NCBI GenBank assembly: GCA_002409725.1
Contig: DHOI01000055.1
Span: forward strand, 12,642-21,056
Source: Christensenella sp. UBA5394
GTDB lineage: Bacteria > Bacillota > Clostridia > Christensenellales > CAG-138
DNA: 8,415 nt
Reading direction: 5' to 3'
In this document: positions 5,948 through 8,415 of the stretch, piece by piece
Numbering within the stretch: the stretch's first letter is position 1
Layout: every line of letters starts with the position of its first letter
Notes under the pieces: generated by a model
The model's database searches: none
What the model was told of the DNA's origin: nothing
The model's input: the letters and a program-made list of their open reading frames with translations, nothing else
Translations under genes and position numbers: made by a program

Positions 5948-6002
5948 TAAGCAATAAAAAGAACAGATTCCATCTGGGATGATGGGCTTTTTGTTGCGCT
6001 TA
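5948..6002 (+). promoter_or_regulatory. Attenuator hairpin 1 directly after the leader ORF
   Basis: TAAGC (5948-5952) plus AATAAAAAG (5953-5961) pairs with CTTTTTGTT (5987-5995) plus GCTTA (5998-6002), about 14 bp with one G-U and a 2-base bulge. A smaller CAGAT-TCC-ATCTG hairpin lies inside. The left arm starts one base past the leader stop codon, where a ribosome stalled at Leu7 would cover it. The T5 run in the right arm suggests terminator activity. The role is inferred from layout and from known mef leaders. Confidence 0.65.
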
Positions 6003-6093
6003 TTTACGAATGCTGCGGATATAGATGGCGGTGCGGATTGGCCTTTCAGGCTAAACCCTCTGTTGCTATATTCTCATTCGTATGTATGCAGAC

Positions 6094-6128
6094 CAGAGCC
6101 CGCATAACGGACTGTGGCCTGTTTTTTT
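6094..6128 (+). terminator. Attenuator hairpin 2: terminator just upstream of the mef-like gene
   Basis: CAGAGCC (6094-6100) pairs with GGCCTG (6116-6121) with one bulged A, and is followed at once by seven T residues (6122-6128). This is a standard intrinsic terminator placed 49 bp before the efflux gene start. Without inducer it should end most transcripts. Its left arm 6095-6101 (AGAGCCC) can instead pair with GGGCTTT at 5984-5990 in hairpin 1's right arm, offering an antiterminated form. A further hairpin, TGGCCT-TTC-AGGCTA, lies at 6039-6053. Confidence 0.65.
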
Positions 6129-6177
6129 ATTGCATCTATACGAAGTTTGACAATAGAAAATACAGGAGAATTCTTAT

Positions 6178-7389
6178 ATGGAAAAGCAAAATTGGAAACG
6201 AAGTTTTTTTACGATATGGGCAGGACAAGCGGTTTCGCTGATTACGAGCGCTGTTCTGCAAATGGCGATCATCTGGTATTTGACGGACAAGACAGGCTCC
6301 GCCCTCGTGTTGTCCATGGCGACTATGGTAGGCTTCCTGCCGCAAGCGGTCTTAGGTACGATGATCGGCGTGCTGGTTGACCGCTGGAGCAGAAAAATCG
6401 TCATGATAGGTGCCGATCTCATTATAGCGGCGGCTGGCGCTGCGCTTGCAATCGTCGCGATCACGACAGAATTGCCGGTGTGGGTCGTTATGATGGTGCT
6501 GTTTATCCGTAGCGTCGGAACAGCTTTTCATTCACCCGCTTTGAATGCGGTAACGCCCCTGCTGGTACCGGAAGATCAACTGACGAGGTGCGCTGGGTAC
6601 AGTCAATCCGTCCAATCTGTCAGCTATATCCTAAGCCCTGCTATTGCAGCGTTTCTATACGCGGCATGGGATTTGAACGCTGTAATTGCGCTTGATGTGT
6701 TGGGGGCGTTGGTCGCCTGCGCTACTGTCGTAGCAGTTGCTATCCCTAAGCAAAATGCAGATACAAATATCGCTCAAGGCAGTATAATTCAGGAGGCTAA
6801 AGCGGGATATAAAATCATCGGGCAGAACAAAGGGCTGTTCGCGCTTCTGTGGATAGGGGCGGTATATTGCTTTGTTTACATGCCGATCAACGCATTGTTC
6901 CCGCTCATGAGCATGAGCTACTTCGGCGGTACGACAACGCATGCTTCTATCGTGGAGATTGCCTTTGCAATCGGTATGCTGGCTGGCGGGCTGCTGCTCA
7001 GCACGTGGGGTGGCTTCAAAAAGCGCGCTATAAGCATTATTGCCTCTCTTTGCGCAATGGGGGGCGCACTTGTCGTATCGGGGCTGCTGCCGACGCATGG
7101 GTTTTTAATCTTTCTGCTTTGCAGCGCTGTCATGGGGCTTTCCGCGCCTTTCTATAATGGCGTACAGACGGCATTGCTTCAGGAAAAAATCCAGGCAGAA
7201 TTTTTGGGTAGGGCGTTCGGCCTGCTAGGAAGCATTATGTCATTGGCAATGCCCCTCGGTTTGATTGTGTCAGGTGTTTTCGCGGATCAAATCGGAATTA
7301 ATCATTGGTTCGCGCTTTCAGGGGCTTTCATTTTGGCGCTGGCACTATTGAGCGCCATGCTGCCGCACATAAAAGAACTCGACCGGTAA
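6178..7389 (+). CDS. mef: Mef(A)/Mef(E)-like macrolide efflux major facilitator transporter
   Basis: Predicted 12-helix inner-membrane antiporter (403 aa, against about 405 for Mef(A)) that exports 14- and 15-membered macrolides using the proton gradient. The match to remembered Mef(A) is close over the whole length: TIWAGQAVSLITSA near 12-25, MIGADLIIAAAGA at 76-88, ALNAVTPLLVPE at 121-132, CAGYSQS at 138-144, VYMPINALFPL at 233-243 and FLGRAF...GSIMSLAMPLGLI at 342-363. MFS motif A is GVLVDRWSRK at 64-73. It is clearly diverged, so allele or mef class is not assigned. ATG start with AGGAG at 6164-6168, 9 bases upstream. It lies behind a leader peptide and two attenuator hairpins, implying macrolide induction. 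No msr(D)/mel ABC-F gene follows. Base composition is less GC-rich than the busR/glycosyltransferase block, suggesting acquisition. Confidence 0.92.
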   Translation: MEKQNWKRSFFTIWAGQAVSLITSAVLQMAIIWYLTDKTGSALVLSMATMVGFLPQAVLGTMIGVLVDRWSRKIVMIGADLIIAAAGAALAIVAITTELPVWVVMMVLFIRSVGTAFHSPALNAVTPLLVPEDQLTRCAGYSQSVQSVSYILSPAIAAFLYAAWDLNAVIALDVLGALVACATVVAVAIPKQNADTNIAQGSIIQEAKAGYKIIGQNKGLFALLWIGAVYCFVYMPINALFPLMSMSYFGGTTTHASIVEIAFAIGMLAGGLLLSTWGGFKKRAISIIASLCAMGGALVVSGLLPTHGFLIFLLCSAVMGLSAPFYNGVQTALLQEKIQAEFLGRAFGLLGSIMSLAMPLGLIVSGVFADQIGINHWFALSGAFILALALLSAMLPHIKELDR

Positions 7390-7434
7390 TAGTATCCCGG
7401 ATACCGTCCCGCCAAATGAAAGGGGTGAGGATTT

Positions 7435-7530
7435 ATGCAGAAAAGTACCGTCAGTGAAACAATTGAGACGTTAGCAGCAGCTTATTTTCTTTCTGAACAT
7501 GCAATTAGAAAGATCATCTACAACAAATAG
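7435..7530 (+). CDS. 31-aa small protein with helix-turn-helix-like sequence (possible gene remnant)
   Basis: ATG at 7435 behind a purine-rich AGGGGTGAGG, TAG at 7528-7530, encoding 31 residues from MQKSTVSET to IRKIIYNK. The segment ETLAAAYFLSEHAIRKII looks like the two-helix core of a helix-turn-helix (a short helix, a turn at LSE, then a recognition helix), as found at the ends of some mobile-element regulators. I do not recognise a named family. It begins 45 bp after the mef-like stop and is probably on the same transcript, before the terminator at 7602. It could be a real micro-protein, or the 5' remnant of a longer gene lost when the unit was assembled. Reading frames after the stop give no clear continuation. 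Confidence 0.45.
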   Translation: MQKSTVSETIETLAAAYFLSEHAIRKIIYNK

Positions 7531-7562
7531 TAAGAGGCGCTGTAGTCGAATCGATCAAAGAA

Positions 7563-7704
7563 GGCACTTTACTGAGGTTGAGTTGACAGAAAAGATATGC
7601 ACCCAAGGCTTTCGGCATTTAGGGGAACATGTCGAAAGCTTTGGGCTTTTCTGAAAGATAGTTGCGTTGATGGAATAGATGTCTTTAAAGTGCCAGTAAA
7701 GGGC
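7563..7704. repeat. Inverted GGCACTTTA/TAAAGTGCC pair flanking the terminator
   Basis: GGCACTTTACTG at 7563-7574 is mirrored by TAAAGTGCC at 7686-7694 (9-bp perfect match) and again partly by CAGTAAAG beginning at 7694. They enclose the terminator hairpin. They may be terminal repeats of a small lost element or chance structure. Apart from this, the gap 7531-7785 is AT-rich and shows no gene. Confidence 0.3.
7602..7650 (+). terminator. Intrinsic terminator of the mef-like unit
   Basis: CCCAAGGCTTTCGGCAT (7602-7618) pairs with ATGTCGAAAGCTTTGGG (7629-7645), 17 bp with two G-U pairs, loop of 10 bases, followed by CTTTT (7646-7650). It marks the end of the mef-like transcription unit ahead of the convergent gene. 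Confidence 0.78.
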
Positions 7705-7785
7705 ATATCACATAATATTAATTTCTATTTTAAAATAATTTAATAAGTATTATTTGCGGTTTGAAATACATCTACAGTGCTTGAG

Positions 7786-8415
7786 TTAGCGTGCCAGTAT
7801 TTCGTTATATTGGGCCTGAATTCTATCAAAGCAGGCTTGCATAGCATCTTTACTCAGTCCCGATAATGCCGCTTCCACGTCCTTGGCAAAATCTTCTGGA
7901 ATATATGCGCCCTTGCGCCTGAGCAGTCGCTCCAAGCCGCCTTTTTCATTGAGCATATACATTCCATTTATGGCATACAGAACTTGAAGTAAGCTAATTG
8001 CGCACCGAAACAGTGAACCGGCAGCATAGAGAATATCTTCTTTTCCGATTGCCTTCCTCCCGCACTGTTGAGAAAACTCACATTCCCAGAGGAATTTCTC
8101 TACGGCAGCTTTCCGATAGCTTTCCGGGAATTCTGTAAGCCTTTTTTTCTGTTCTGAGATTATGCTATTATTGCTGCTCAAAATTTTGCAATACGCAACC
8201 TCGCCCATGTATATAGAGTTCACGAACCCAAAGGGATGACCGCATTGATAATCTATTGAGATTATTCCATTGATGCAATTATCGATCACGGTAATAACTT
8301 TTCGAGTATCCCTAAAAAGAATATCTACAGCAATGCCATTAACCTTTAACCATCCTCCGCCATTGATCCACGGCCCCCAATCGCCTGGATTGGTTATTAT
8401 ATTTTTTCGGTGTTC
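7786..8415 (-). CDS. Nucleotidyltransferase-like protein, 5' end beyond the window
   Basis: The reading frame is open from the right edge to TAA at 7786-7788, giving the last 209 residues. The GTG at 8289 is not the real start, because conserved-looking sequence continues upstream of it: in the visible fragment, GGGWLKVNG at about 19-27 and VDILFRD at 30-36, where D31 would be the third metal-binding Asp of a polymerase-beta-like nucleotidyltransferase core. Next comes DYQCGHPFGFVNSIYM (about 56-71), then a helical C-terminal domain with EKFLWECEF and a region rich in Leu and Ala. The first catalytic motif (GS...D.D) must lie outside the window. Some proteins of this class modify antibiotics, others are toxins or RNA-modifying enzymes; substrate is unknown. 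It is convergent with the mef-like unit. No promoter can be seen. Confidence 0.6.
   Translation of the reverse strand, partial: EHRKNIITNPGDWGPWINGGGWLKVNGIAVDILFRDTRKVITVIDNCINGIISIDYQCGHPFGFVNSIYMGEVAYCKILSSNNSIISEQKKRLTEFPESYRKAAVEKFLWECEFSQQCGRKAIGKEDILYAAGSLFRCAISLLQVLYAINGMYMLNEKGGLERLLRRKGAYIPEDFAKDVEAALSGLSKDAMQACFDRIQAQYNEILAR

Noticed and set aside
6655..7098. 147-codon minus-strand ORF opposite the mef-like gene
   Set aside because: Antisense shadow; Cys/Arg/Gln-rich translation with no recognisable domain.
8287..8289. GTG start for the right-edge minus gene
   Set aside because: The frame stays open to the window edge and encodes a motif-bearing segment (GGGWLKVNG, VDILFRD), so the true start lies outside.
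1..8415. CRISPR array or rRNA gene
   Set aside because: No regularly spaced repeat-spacer units and no rRNA signature segments were seen on either strand.

Overview
The window looks like the chromosome of a low-branching Gram-positive bacterium (Bacillota, probably a gut-type Clostridia). The reasons are strong AGGAGG-type ribosome binding sites, a diacylated-lipoprotein substrate-binding protein, a BusR-type regulator of the kind tied to c-di-AMP signalling, and a macrolide-efflux gene typical of Gram-positive mobile resistance. Genus cannot be fixed from the sequence. The left 5.2 kb is GC-rich and compact; the right 2.8 kb is more AT-rich, looser and looks acquired.

Region 1 (1-3173, minus strand) is a complete osmoprotectant ABC transporter operon transcribed leftwards in the order binding protein (proX-like), permease (proW-like), ATPase with two CBS domains (proV-like), closed by a terminator at 27-56. 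Its promoter is near perfect (TTGACA-17-TATAAT) and carries an 8-bp dyad over the -10 box.

Region 2 (3292-5231, plus strand) is divergent: a 213-aa GntR-type winged-helix/coiled-coil/RCK_C protein closely matching BusR, the c-di-AMP-responsive repressor of glycine betaine uptake. It is translationally coupled (ATGA) to a GT4 glycosyltransferase. BusR probably represses the transporter across the shared 190-bp intergenic region.

Region 3 (5246-5855) holds tRNA-Glu(CTC) with its own promoter and terminator, then a structured palindromic element that contains an antisense copy of the tRNA T-arm and an exact 18-bp sense copy of the tRNA 3' end with CCA, then a second terminator. About 250 bp of non-coding sequence follows, with phased TGAACCC repeats that may be an insertion-sequence end.

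Region 4 (5856-7650) is a macrolide-efflux unit: promoter, ribosome binding site, an 8-codon leader peptide MTASMRLK, two terminator-like hairpins, then a Mef(A)-like major facilitator gene. The leader carries the Arg-Leu-Lys (+X+) motif at which macrolide-bound ribosomes stall, so the gene is very probably controlled by drug-induced attenuation. The usual msr(D)/mel partner does not follow; instead there is a 31-codon ORF and a strong terminator.

Region 5 (7786-8415, minus strand) is the 3' part of a nucleotidyltransferase-like gene running off the right edge.
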